Source of the DNA: DATDAW01 sp036524675
GTDB taxonomy: Bacteria; Verrucomicrobiota; Verrucomicrobiia; Chthoniobacterales; DASVRZ01
Reading direction: 5' to 3'
Assembly: GCA_036524675.1 (NCBI GenBank)
Contig: DATDBU010000074.1
Coordinates: 1-42,804, forward strand
DNA length: 42,804 bases
This document shows positions 26,620 to 33,625 of this stretch, one piece after another. Each line of letters opens with the position of its first letter. Within the stretch, counting starts at the first letter, position 1. The notes beneath the pieces are model-generated. The model saw only the letters and a program-made list of their open reading frames with translations. It searched no databases and was not told the origin of the DNA. A program made the position numbers and the translations under genes.

Positions 26620-27093
26620 GTGCAGCGCCCCACCTTCCGTCCAAGCCGCCCCCTTAAGGCTGCCGTTTACATCAGTTTCAGCCTTCTTCTCCTGACTGGC
26701 GCCGCGTGGCTCTACGCTCAAGGACAGGTCGAAGACGACGAGTGGCGGAAAATTCCCCCGCTGCTCATGAAAATCCACGGCGGCGCCGCAATGGCCGCGC
26801 TGCTGGTTCTCGGTGCGCTCACTTCGCATGTAACTCGCGGCTGGAAGGCGGACAAGAACAGGCTTTCCGGCGTGCTATTGACGGCGGTAAGCGCGTTTCT
26901 CATCCTGACCGGTTATGGCCTTTACTATACAAGCGGGGAGGAGCTGCGCGAATGGCTCAGCCTTTGGCACGCCTGGATCGGTTTTGGCCTCGGGTTGTTG
27001 TTGCCGGCGCACGTCATAGCAGGACGACTAATCATGCGGGCCTCCCATCGCCGCCGGCATCCTGACGCGCCGCCACGCGTAGCTCGAGAATAG
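26620..27093 (+). CDS. small four-helix cytochrome b-like membrane protein
   Basis: A 157-residue protein with a GTG start and four hydrophobic helices: AAVYISFSLLLLTGAAWLYA, AAMAALLVLGALTSHVTRGW, LLTAVSAFLILTGYGLYY and WHAWIGFGLGLLLPAHVIAG. Histidines sit at helix ends in KIHGG, TSHVTRGW, LWHAWIG and PAHVIAGR, as expected for two b-type hemes. The pattern resembles DUF4405-like quinol-linked cytochromes. As the last gene after the FMN-binding protein and apbE, it is the likely inner-membrane electron donor of that flavoprotein (inference). The 125-nt gap before it holds a short ATG frame at 26586 that is probably not translated. Confidence 0.8.
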   Translation: MQRPTFRPSRPLKAAVYISFSLLLLTGAAWLYAQGQVEDDEWRKIPPLLMKIHGGAAMAALLVLGALTSHVTRGWKADKNRLSGVLLTAVSAFLILTGYGLYYTSGEELREWLSLWHAWIGFGLGLLLPAHVIAGRLIMRASHRRRHPDAPPRVARE

Positions 27094-27284
27094 CGATTTC
27101 TCAGTCATCTGGCTCCCTATACAATGCTTGCGAAAGCACTCTGTGCCCAAGCTGCCGGTGGCGCACCTGAGGCTGAACGATTCTGCACAAGGGAATGCCG
27201 GCACGCATCGCTATCTACAGCAGGTGGGCGCCGGCACGGCAGTTATTGCTGCGGACAAAAGCCTCGGTGAAATAAGCACTTTGT

Positions 27285-27456
27285 CCCGTGCGGCAAAATG
27301 ATCGGCGGCGACGATCACCGCTTCGCTCATACCTGGGTCGCTGGACGAAATGACCAGCGCCGTTGATGACCACGAGTTCGCCGTCCGGCCACGCTTGGGC
27401 AAGCTCCCATGCGGTGACGGGCGGCCCTGGACCATGACGCCTGGGATGTCGGTGAG
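27285..27456 (-). pseudogene. 3' remnant of a second proline iminopeptidase
   Basis: The minus strand reads IPGVMVQGR, then a deletion and frame change, then a TANSWSSTALVIS-type stretch and SDPGMSEAVIVAADHFAARD. These match IPGVMVQGR and GDPGMSEAVIAATNRFAERD of the intact gene at 23031-23218, and the DNA is visibly alike across the block. About 30 bases in the middle are missing and no start or catalytic serine remains. The 27094-27284 stretch beside it holds nothing I recognise. Confidence 0.75.
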
Positions 27457-27538
27457 GGACTGCGCCCGCCCAACTTGTTCAACTCTTAATTGTTTCAATT
27501 TTAGCAAAGCGGCGATGATGATAAATGATGACGTTATC

Positions 27539-27724
27539 ATGCGAACGATTATCGATCTGCCGGAAGACCAAGCAAATGCGTTGGATGAATAGTGTAGAGT
27601 CGAGAGGATTTTTCGCGCTGAGGCCGTCAGGAGAGCTCTTGCCAGTATGCTAGCCAACCAGCAGCAGGTAAGTCGGGAAAAGGCTTTTGGAGCACGGCGA
27701 AGGAAGGGAATCGATGGTCGATAG
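27539..27724 (+). pseudogene. ribbon-helix-helix antitoxin (VapB-type) with internal stop
   Basis: ATG at 27539 opens MRTIIDLPEDQANALDE, the classic beta-strand and first helix of a ribbon-helix-helix antitoxin. A TAG at 27590-27592 interrupts it. In the same frame the sequence resumes as CRVERIFRAEAVRRALASML and runs to a second TAG at 27722, with an AFGARRRKGIDG tail typical of VapB antitoxins paired with PIN toxins. One base change at the stop would restore a 61-codon gene. The next gene remnant is the PIN toxin, 40 nt on. Confidence 0.78.
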
Positions 27725-27764
27725 TCGAAAAGTTCGTTCAGAATCTACGTGAGGAGTGGGAGTA

Positions 27765-27902
27765 GTGAGAGCGGTAATCGATAGTGACGTCCTCATCGAT
27801 CATCTCCAGGAATACCAGAGGCCGAAACGGAAATTAGTAGATATAGCCAGCTGCCTTGCTCCATGGTGTCGTGGGTGGAAGTCAGTGCGCAGTGGATACT
27901 GA
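27765..27902 (+). pseudogene. truncated PIN-domain toxin (VapC-type)
   Basis: A GTG at 27765 opens VRAVIDSDVLIDHLQEYQRP, the N-terminal strand and first catalytic aspartates of a PIN ribonuclease (IDSDVLID). After about 20 residues the similarity ends and a TGA follows at 27900, leaving 45 codons against the usual 125-135. The other acidic residues of the PIN site are missing, so it cannot be an active nuclease. It follows the broken antitoxin in the normal VapBC order. Confidence 0.72.
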
Positions 27903-27973
27903 TGAAGAGTGTGAAGCCGCCAAATGCGCTCTTCAAATCAATGGAGGGCCGCGGTCGGTCAAAGGCAATTCTT

Positions 27974-28044
27974 GAACAGAAGGAAGCAAAGAAAACGAGA
28001 AGCCTCCTATCCGGGAACTTTGCGGCCTTCGTTTTCTTCTGTGG
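27974..28044. repeat. imperfect palindromic repeat, copy B
   Basis: Left arm GAACAGAAGGAAGCAAAG and right arm CTTCGTTTTCTTCTGTGG are imperfectly complementary and resemble copy A at 22932-23004 in both arms and in the central GAACTTTGC/GAAACTTTGC. It lies 29 nt past the stop of the TauE-like gene. Confidence 0.58.
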
Positions 28045-28073
28045 GAGTTCCCCTGTTTCCTCCGATCAAGGGA

Positions 28074-28841
28074 TCAGCGGAAGTTGTCGTACAATAGCTT
28101 CACGGTTAGCGCCAGACATACCGCGATAAAGATCGGCCGAATCAGACCGACGCCGCGTTTCATCACCAGGCCGGCGCCGAGTCGCGCCCCAACCACTTGG
28201 CCGAGACCCATGGAAATTCCCGGGCCCCAGGCCACAGCGCCTACAGGCAAAAAGACGATCAACGAAGCCAGGTTGCTGGCAAAGTTGACGAACTTCGTGT
28301 GCGCAGTCGCCTTCCGCAGATTGAACCCCATAAAGGCTACGAAGAGCATGGCCCAGAAAGTGCCCGTGCCGGGGCCGAAAAATCCATCGTAGAATCCCAT
28401 ACACAGCCCGGCTATCCAGGCAAACAATCCCTTGTGTACTCGGTGTGGACGATCCAATTCGCCCATCGAAGGCTGTAGAATCATGAATGTCGCCAAACCG
28501 ATCAGCAGCCAGGGGATAATATGATCGAGGACTCCTGAAGAAATCTGCCGAACCGCGAGTGAGCCGATGACGGATCCCGAAAAAGTGATCGCAAAAATCA
28601 GCCAGTTTTCGCGTATCGAAACCTCACCCGCGCGTATGAAATGGACTGCCGCCGAGCAGGATCCAAATGTGGCCTGCAACTTGTTCGTTGCCAATGCCTG
28701 CACCGGTGACATTCCCATCGTCAACAGGGCCGGGAGCGTGATCAGCCCTCCGCCTCCCGCGATGGCATCCACAAAACCGGCCACCGTCCCGAATAAGAAA
28801 TAGAGAAATAAAGCGAGCACCGTCTGCCATTCGTTTCTCAT
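28074..28841 (-). CDS. TauE/SafE-family membrane permease
   Basis: A 255-residue protein with about seven or eight membrane helices of the TauE/SafE (sulfite or organosulfonate exporter) family. The N-terminal LFGTVAGFVDAIAGGGGLITLPALL is the hallmark glycine-rich repeat motif, and its second copy is GLCMGFYDGFFGPGTGTFWAMLFV. ALATNKLQATFGSCSA and HTKFVNFASNLASLIVFL are also typical. The substrate cannot be told from sequence. Its ATG overlaps the stop of the PEP-CTERM gene (ATGA at 28838-28841), so it is translationally coupled to it. A 3' fragment of a paralogue lies at 38791-38885. Confidence 0.93.
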   Translation of the reverse strand: MRNEWQTVLALFLYFLFGTVAGFVDAIAGGGGLITLPALLTMGMSPVQALATNKLQATFGSCSAAVHFIRAGEVSIRENWLIFAITFSGSVIGSLAVRQISSGVLDHIIPWLLIGLATFMILQPSMGELDRPHRVHKGLFAWIAGLCMGFYDGFFGPGTGTFWAMLFVAFMGFNLRKATAHTKFVNFASNLASLIVFLPVGAVAWGPGISMGLGQVVGARLGAGLVMKRGVGLIRPIFIAVCLALTVKLLYDNFR

Positions 28842-29398
28842 CGAACGCAGTCAGATGGCGACACTCTGGAACGCCTTGTCGACCAAACAAATCCGAAGAT
28901 CGCAGTCATTGAAAAGAGTGCAGTGGATGCTGGTTCGGGAACGGGCGTAAATTGCTGGCGGTACGCCATGGAATTTATCGCGTCGATAGGAATATAGCTG
29001 ACAATCTCAATGTCGGTGATTTGAGCTGAACCTGAGAGCACAGTCATAGAAAAAGCCCCCTGCAGATCTTGCCAAACATTCGGAAAGTTTGGTGGATAAA
29101 GCGTGATACCGCCACTAACGGCAGGCGCTATCCACGTGTGTGCGATCAGCGGTGTATCGCTTGACAAGTTTTCGAACATTTTAACTTCCAACTCGGTTCC
29201 ACTAACCAAAGAGACGGCATTCCACCAAAGTTGCGCTTCGGGTCTTGATGCTGGCCACCACGGTTGAACCTCTTTGAAGGGAAGGGTGTTAAACTGATAC
29301 GTATACGTCTCCCCTGCATGGAGCGTGATCCCTTGCCCCATAGCCGAATGTACGGCAACCCAAAACAGTCCAATTAAAATAGTGGTGATTGTTTTCAT
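28838..29398 (-). CDS. PEP-CTERM-anchored exported protein
   Basis: A 186-residue protein. The ATG at 29398 starts a signal peptide (MKTITTILIGLFWVAVHSAMG); an open frame upstream adds 30 basic residues. The body is beta-rich without a recognised domain (GITLHAGETYTYQFNTLPF, VWQDLQGAFSMTVLSGSAQITDIEIV). The C-terminus is a complete PEP-CTERM sorting signal: VPEPAS, a hydrophobic helix (TALFSMTAIFGFVW), then RRSRV. Such proteins are processed by exosortase at the membrane and are often tied to exopolysaccharide. No exosortase gene is in the window. It overlaps the TauE-like gene by 4 nt. Confidence 0.85.
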   Translation of the reverse strand: MKTITTILIGLFWVAVHSAMGQGITLHAGETYTYQFNTLPFKEVQPWWPASRPEAQLWWNAVSLVSGTELEVKMFENLSSDTPLIAHTWIAPAVSGGITLYPPNFPNVWQDLQGAFSMTVLSGSAQITDIEIVSYIPIDAINSMAYRQQFTPVPEPASTALFSMTAIFGFVWSTRRSRVSPSDCVR

Positions 29399-29564
29399 AA
29401 ATGCCCTCTTCTTGGTTCGCGTTAGGTAGCGTCTCAACTTGGATAGCGAGCCACCCGGTGCGCATAGGCTCACGTCAACGTGTCGCACGGCGTGCCAGCT
29501 TCTGGGAAATACTCAGAATGGCCGAGACGAGTAAAGAAAATTTTATTTAAACAGGAAACTTATG

Positions 29565-29685
29565 CCCAGGTGCAACGGAACGCCTTTCTATTGGTATTTA
29601 GCAATACCGAGCGCGCGTATGCGGATTCCGTTGCCGGAGAATCCTTCGCCTTCGTCTGCGAAGGATTCCTCTGGGGTCACCTGGG
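29565..29685 (+). ncRNA. candidate three-way-junction structured RNA, 5' leader
   Basis: About 121 nt folds compactly. P1 is CCCAGGTG (29565-29572) with CACCTGGG (29678-29685). P2 is CAACGGAA (29573-29580) with TTCCGTTG (29626-29633). P2 encloses hairpin TTGGTATT-TAGC-AATACCGA (29591-29610). P3 pairs 29634-29649 with 29658-29674 through an 11-bp core GAATCCTTCGC/GCGAAGGATTC, with one bulge and an 8-nt loop. Linkers at the junction are 0, 0 and 3 nt (GGT). The wobble pairs (29564/29686, 29592/29609, 29636/29672) are all G-U on the plus strand only, so a plus-strand transcript is favoured. It ends 70 nt before the lipoprotein ATG. I cannot match it to a named RNA family. Confidence 0.6.
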
Positions 29686-29755
29686 TCTCAAGACAGAGCA
29701 TCCGCGAAACCACCAATGTGCGATACCTTATAAAGGCGCGGAGTTACTAATTACT

Positions 29756-30217
29756 ATGAACGAAAAGCAATACACGGGAGTGCAGGCAAAGACGACTCTT
29801 CTGAAAGCGTATTTGTTTGCCTGCGTAGTGGTAGTGGCGTCGGTTTGCCTCTTTGTCGCATGTGATAAGTCAGGGGATAACGCCGCCAGCTTTGGAAAAG
29901 TCGTAACTGCGTCGGAAGTAGATTCAAACAATGCGCCAACTGCATTGTCTGACACGTTTTCCACGCAGCAGCGTGTCATCTACATTGTGGCGGAAGCCAA
30001 GGAGCTTGCACCGGGTACACGACTCGCTGCGAAATGGTCGCGCGATGGAACGGTTGTGCAGATTTCCGATGAAGTAATCGCAACGCAGGGCTATCGAAAC
30101 AGCAACGTAGAATTTCACATGACTCCCGGCGTCACGGGGTGGATGCCCGGTAAGTACACTGCGCAAATCATGGTCAACGGCCAACCGGGTCCGAAGACGA
30201 CGTTTATCGTTAAATAA
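29756..30217 (+). CDS. hypothetical lipoprotein
   Basis: A 153-residue protein. The ATG at 29756 has GGAG about 12 nt upstream; the frame is open for 92 codons before it, but that DNA forms the structured leader and is not protein-like. A hydrophobic segment (AYLFACVVVVASVCLFVAC) ends in a plausible lipobox with Cys 37 (FVAC, then DKSG). The mature part is a single beta-sandwich-like domain: STQQRVIYIVAEAKELAPGTRL, AAKWSRDGTVVQISDEV, NVEFHMTPGVTGWMPGKYTAQIMVNGQPG. This resembles short immunoglobulin-like modules that bind ligands or partners. The family is not recognised. A 47-codon lipoprotein gene follows 3 nt later. Confidence 0.75.
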   Translation: MNEKQYTGVQAKTTLLKAYLFACVVVVASVCLFVACDKSGDNAASFGKVVTASEVDSNNAPTALSDTFSTQQRVIYIVAEAKELAPGTRLAAKWSRDGTVVQISDEVIATQGYRNSNVEFHMTPGVTGWMPGKYTAQIMVNGQPGPKTTFIVK

Positions 30218-30220
30218 CCC

Positions 30221-30364
30221 ATGAAAAACCTTCTACACGCAATCGGAGCAGCTGTTATTCTTGTCGTCCTCGGTGGATGTGTGGTCGTGGATCAACCCTC
30301 ATCGGGCGGTTCGATTGCGCCAAGCGGAAGCTCTAGCGGATCGATCAGCGGCAGTAGCCGTTAG
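30221..30364 (+). CDS. 47-residue Ser/Gly-rich lipoprotein
   Basis: A very small gene starting three bases after the preceding stop (taa-ccc-ATG). The product has a clear lipoprotein signal, MKNLLHAIGAAVILVVLGGC, with lipobox LGGC and Cys 20. It is followed by VVVDQPSSGG and a Ser/Gly repeat tail (APSGSSSGSISGSSR). It has no domain. The tight spacing indicates one transcript with the upstream lipoprotein. The function is unknown; small entericidin-like lipoproteins are a possible analogy only. It converges on glgX, which ends 26 nt away. Confidence 0.72.
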   Translation: MKNLLHAIGAAVILVVLGGCVVVDQPSSGGSIAPSGSSSGSISGSSR

Positions 30365-30390
30365 GCGAACTCGCTGCACAGTTTCTGATA

Positions 30391-32583
30391 TCACCGAGTC
30401 ACAGGTCCTGCGCCTCGCGAATGACCGAGCACCATTAGAGAACGCCCCTCAAGTCGGATTCGGCCGCCAGTGGCTCGTTCTTTGCCGGGAACGAGCGTTG
30501 GACGTGTCGTGTCGAATGCAAAGAGCCAGCGTTTGCGACGGACATCCCCTGGCAGCGTAAAAGTAACGGAGTCGTGGTGAGCATTCAGCAAAATGAAGTA
30601 GTCATTGTCTTTGGTGCGCTTCCCGTTCACATCGCGAATCTCAGGGGCATCACCAAAGAGGAGCATGCCGAGAGTGCGCATCCAGCCTCCTTCCTCCCAA
30701 TCGTTGTCCCCCATGGGTGCACCGTCTGCGCGCACCCAGCGGATATTGTTGGAAGTAGGTGCATCCTTTTCGACATAACTGCGGCGATGGAAATTAGGGT
30801 GAGATCGACGGTAATGGATAAGGCGCGATGTGAATTCGAGAAGCATCTTGCGAGATTCATCCAGATCCCAATCGTGCCACGAAATCTCATTGTCCTGGCA
30901 ATATCCATTGTTGTTGCCGCGTTGCGTGCGGCTGATTTCGTCTCCGGCACAGAGCATGGGCACGCCTTGCGAGAGCATAAGCGTGGCTAAAAAATTGCGT
31001 TTCTGCCGCTCGCGCAGCTTGTTTATCTCCACGTCACCGGTGGGACCTTCAACGCCGCAATTCCAGGATTCATTATCATTGGCACCATCGTTATTATCTT
31101 CGCAGTTTGCTTCGTTGTGTTTGTTGTCATAGCTGACGAGGTCGTGAAGTGTGAAACCGTCGTGAGCGGTGATGAAGTTGATGCTCGCAGAAGGCATGCG
31201 GCCCGTATGTTCATAAAGGTCAGCGCTGCCGCTCAGGCGCGTGGCAATCTCACCGTGCATACCCATGTCCCCCTTCCAATATTTGCGCACGGAGTCGCGA
31301 TATTTTCCATTCCATTCAGTCCAGTTAACGGGGAATTTACCAACTTGATAGCCTCCATCGCCGAGGTCCCAAGGTTCCGCTATAAGTTTGGTCGTCGCAA
31401 TGGTGGGGTCTTGGTAAATGGTATCGAAAAAGGCGCCGAGTTGGTCGACGTCCTGGAGTTCTCGGGCGAGGGCCGATGCCAGATCGAAGCGGAATCCGTC
31501 GACATGCATCTCGGTCACCCAATAACGCAAGCTATCCATAAGTATCTGCAAACTGTGCGGATGGACCATATTCAGGGTGTTGCCGCAGCCGGTGAAATCC
31601 ATGTAGTAGCGCTCATTGCCTGCGACGACCCGGTAATACGCGCGGTTGTCGATTCCGCGAAATGACAGGGTGGGGCCGCGCTCGTTTCCCTCCGCAGTGT
31701 GGTTATAAACGACGTCGAGAATCACTTCGATTCCGGCACGATGAAGGGCTTTTACCATTTGTCGGAACTCCCGTACGGACCCCATCGGCGAATCCTTACA
31801 CGCAGAGTAGGTGCGCTGTGGAGCAAAAAAACCAAGGGTGTTGTAGCCCCAATAGTTGTGCAGGCCTTTTTCCTGCAGATGACGGTCATCAGTGAAGTGC
31901 TGGATCGGCATCAATTCGATGGCAGAGATTCCGAGTTTCGTTAGATAGTCGATAATCGGCTGCGAGCCTATGGCAGCGTAGGTGCCGCGCAAGTTCTCCG
32001 GCACATCTGGGTGGCGCATTGTGAGACCTTTGACATGAGCCTCGTAAATAATGGTGTTATGCCAGGGATGGCCCGGCACTTTGTCATCCTCCCAGTCGAA
32101 TTCGGGGTCTATCACTACGGCTAATGGAGCAAAAGGTGCGCTGTCGCGCTCATCGAAGGACAGATCTTCCTCTTCATGTCCGATTGTATAGCCGAAGAGT
32201 GAATCGTCCCATCGGATCTCGCGGCCAATGGCCTTCGCATACGGATCAAGGAGGAGTTTGTTAGGATTGAAGCGAAGGCCGCGTTCGGGTTCATAAGAAC
32301 CGTGCACGCGGTAGCCGTAGAGCTGACCGGGCGCAATTTCGGGGAGATAAATATGCCAAACGCCTGCGGTGCGTTCGCGGAGCCGGATACGTTTCGACTC
32401 CACCTCATCCTCAGGGCCGTCAAAAAAACAAAGGTCGACCGCGTCGGCGGCCTCGGAAAAGAGGGCAAAGTTTGTACCTTTTCCATCAAAGGTGGCGCCC
32501 TTCGGAAACGAGGATCCGGGCAGATATTCTTCTTCGATGGCCGGTGCTGGTATGCCGCCCTGTGTTTCCTTGGATGCCGTCAT
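30391..32583 (-). CDS. glgX: glycogen debranching enzyme
   Basis: A 730-residue GH13 subfamily 11 isoamylase-type enzyme that hydrolyses alpha-1,6 branches left after phosphorylase action. The N-terminal carbohydrate-binding fold is GSSFPKGATFDGKGTNFALFSEAAD (split family motif at GxNFALFS), residues 15-150. The catalytic regions are VILDVVYNHTAEGNERGP, VDGFRFDLASALARE (nucleophile Asp), KLIAEPWDLGDGGYQVG (acid/base Glu) and NFITAHDGFTLHDLVSY. Its length and NEANCEDNNDGANDNESWNCG loop are typical of GlgX. It is cytoplasmic. It probably works with GlgP at 5019. The ATG at 32583 follows the decayed photolyase region on the same strand. Confidence 0.95.
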   Translation of the reverse strand: MTASKETQGGIPAPAIEEEYLPGSSFPKGATFDGKGTNFALFSEAADAVDLCFFDGPEDEVESKRIRLRERTAGVWHIYLPEIAPGQLYGYRVHGSYEPERGLRFNPNKLLLDPYAKAIGREIRWDDSLFGYTIGHEEEDLSFDERDSAPFAPLAVVIDPEFDWEDDKVPGHPWHNTIIYEAHVKGLTMRHPDVPENLRGTYAAIGSQPIIDYLTKLGISAIELMPIQHFTDDRHLQEKGLHNYWGYNTLGFFAPQRTYSACKDSPMGSVREFRQMVKALHRAGIEVILDVVYNHTAEGNERGPTLSFRGIDNRAYYRVVAGNERYYMDFTGCGNTLNMVHPHSLQILMDSLRYWVTEMHVDGFRFDLASALARELQDVDQLGAFFDTIYQDPTIATTKLIAEPWDLGDGGYQVGKFPVNWTEWNGKYRDSVRKYWKGDMGMHGEIATRLSGSADLYEHTGRMPSASINFITAHDGFTLHDLVSYDNKHNEANCEDNNDGANDNESWNCGVEGPTGDVEINKLRERQKRNFLATLMLSQGVPMLCAGDEISRTQRGNNNGYCQDNEISWHDWDLDESRKMLLEFTSRLIHYRRSHPNFHRRSYVEKDAPTSNNIRWVRADGAPMGDNDWEEGGWMRTLGMLLFGDAPEIRDVNGKRTKDNDYFILLNAHHDSVTFTLPGDVRRKRWLFAFDTTRPTLVPGKERATGGRIRLEGRSLMVLGHSRGAGPVTR

Positions 32584-32658
32584 GTTTACACGTGTACGTA
32601 TTTCGAAGGAAAATTGGATGTGCCAATCGCGGGGCGGCGACTTGCATGGTGAAGTGAG

Positions 32659-33073
32659 TCACTTTTTTGTTCGAGTTTTCGCGGTGCCAAACATTGGGAG
32701 CGCAGTCTCCCGCGCTGCGACATGGTCGACAATCGGACGAGGGTAGTCTTTTGCGATCGAAGCTCCGGCGGGCGGCGGCCTCACAAAGTTTTGGCGCTGG
32801 CACGTCGCGTAGCTCGGGCAACCAGCGCCGGATGTATTTGGGATCAAAACGCTTCGTCTGCAGCCAGGGATTCTGGATGCGAAAGTACGGCGCGGCATCT
32901 GTGCCGGTGCTTTCGCTCCACTGCCATCCGCCGTTGTTACTCGCGATATCGCCATCGACGAGGAGCCGCATAAAATGACTCTCCCCATGCATCCACCAGT
33001 GATCATGCGGCCCGTTGCGGAAAGTTCGCGCATCCCCGCGTCCACGATGAGAAATCCGGTGCGAGCCTCGTGC
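32659..33073 (-). pseudogene. decayed deoxyribodipyrimidine photolyase, C-terminal part
   Basis: On the minus strand, RTGFLIVDAGMRELSATGRM matches the flavin-site block of photolyases. About 20 residues that normally follow (the HNRVRM to WRWG segment) are deleted. The frame then shifts to HGESHFMRLLVDGDIASNNGGWQWSESTGTDAAPYFRIQNP split in two frames, and a second shift returns to FVRPPPAGASIAKDYPRPIVD and ends MFGTAKTRTKK. It has lost its N-terminal half and carries at least two frame changes, so it is not functional. Confidence 0.85.
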
Positions 33074-33312
33074 CACAGATTCCAGTAGGCGAGTCCAGCG
33101 ATGCCTTTAGGCGTGAAGACGGCAGTCTGACTGAAAAGGGGACGAGGGTCGCCGGCTTGCGGGCGCACTTCGAACTCCAGCCAGGCTTTTCCAGGCAATT
33201 TCATTTCCGCGCGCAGACGCATCAGCCGTCCCGGGTCAATCGCTTCCACACGCCAGAAATCCAGCGCATCGCCAACGCGTACCGCGTTTGCATCCCTTCC
33301 ACATTCGTACCC
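33074..33312 (-). pseudogene. decayed SDR protein, DUF2867-like C-terminal part
   Basis: The minus strand reads CGRDANAVRVGDALDFWRVE, DPGRLMRLRAEMKLPG, AWLEFEVRPQ and ends at GIAGLAYWNLWHE. This matches the C-terminal DUF2867 region of NAD(P)H-binding SDR proteins. The Rossmann half is absent. Its last codons run in frame straight into the photolyase remnant, making a chimeric 218-codon frame that is an accident of deletion. Confidence 0.75.
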
Positions 33313-33506
33313 CACGTCCTATCGACATGCTTCCGGGAGCTCTGATCGATTACCCGCTCTGCATCCGCTGGTTTCCGGTGCGATGGCAAAGCGAGATCAC
33401 CGTATGGAAACCGCCGCACCGCTTCGTGGATGTGGGCGCGCCCCTGGATCGCATGCCGGGGTCGATGACTCTCGCTACAGGAGGGCGGTGTAGCCGGCCT
33501 CTGTGA
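33285..33506 (+). pseudogene. internal fragment of an SRPBCC-family protein
   Basis: The plus strand reads FHIRTPRPIDMLPGALIDY, then RWFPVRWQSEITVWKPPHRFVD. These are the conserved central strands of small SRPBCC proteins that often sit beside photolyase genes. The first 35 or so residues are missing, and after FVD the sequence diverges to a TGA at 33504. It overlaps the SDR remnant head to head at about 33285-33312. The remaining 33507-33625 stretch holds nothing I recognise. Confidence 0.65.
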
Positions 33507-33625
33507 GGCCGGCCTTCGCATGCTTTCCGGTCTGAGTTTTCAAACACTGCCTGGTGCGTTTTTGCACATACGGCAGGATGTATTTCTGCGAAACGCGTGA
33601 AAGCTCAGGACGACTCTGTCTGTTA

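Noticed and set aside
29565..29685. A retron msr-msd region
   Set aside because: No reverse transcriptase gene lies next to the fold; the neighbours are lipoproteins and a PEP-CTERM protein.
29480..29755. An in-frame upstream extension of the 153-residue lipoprotein
   Set aside because: It lacks protein-like composition, would put a signal peptide in the middle of the protein, and is explained better by the structured leader.
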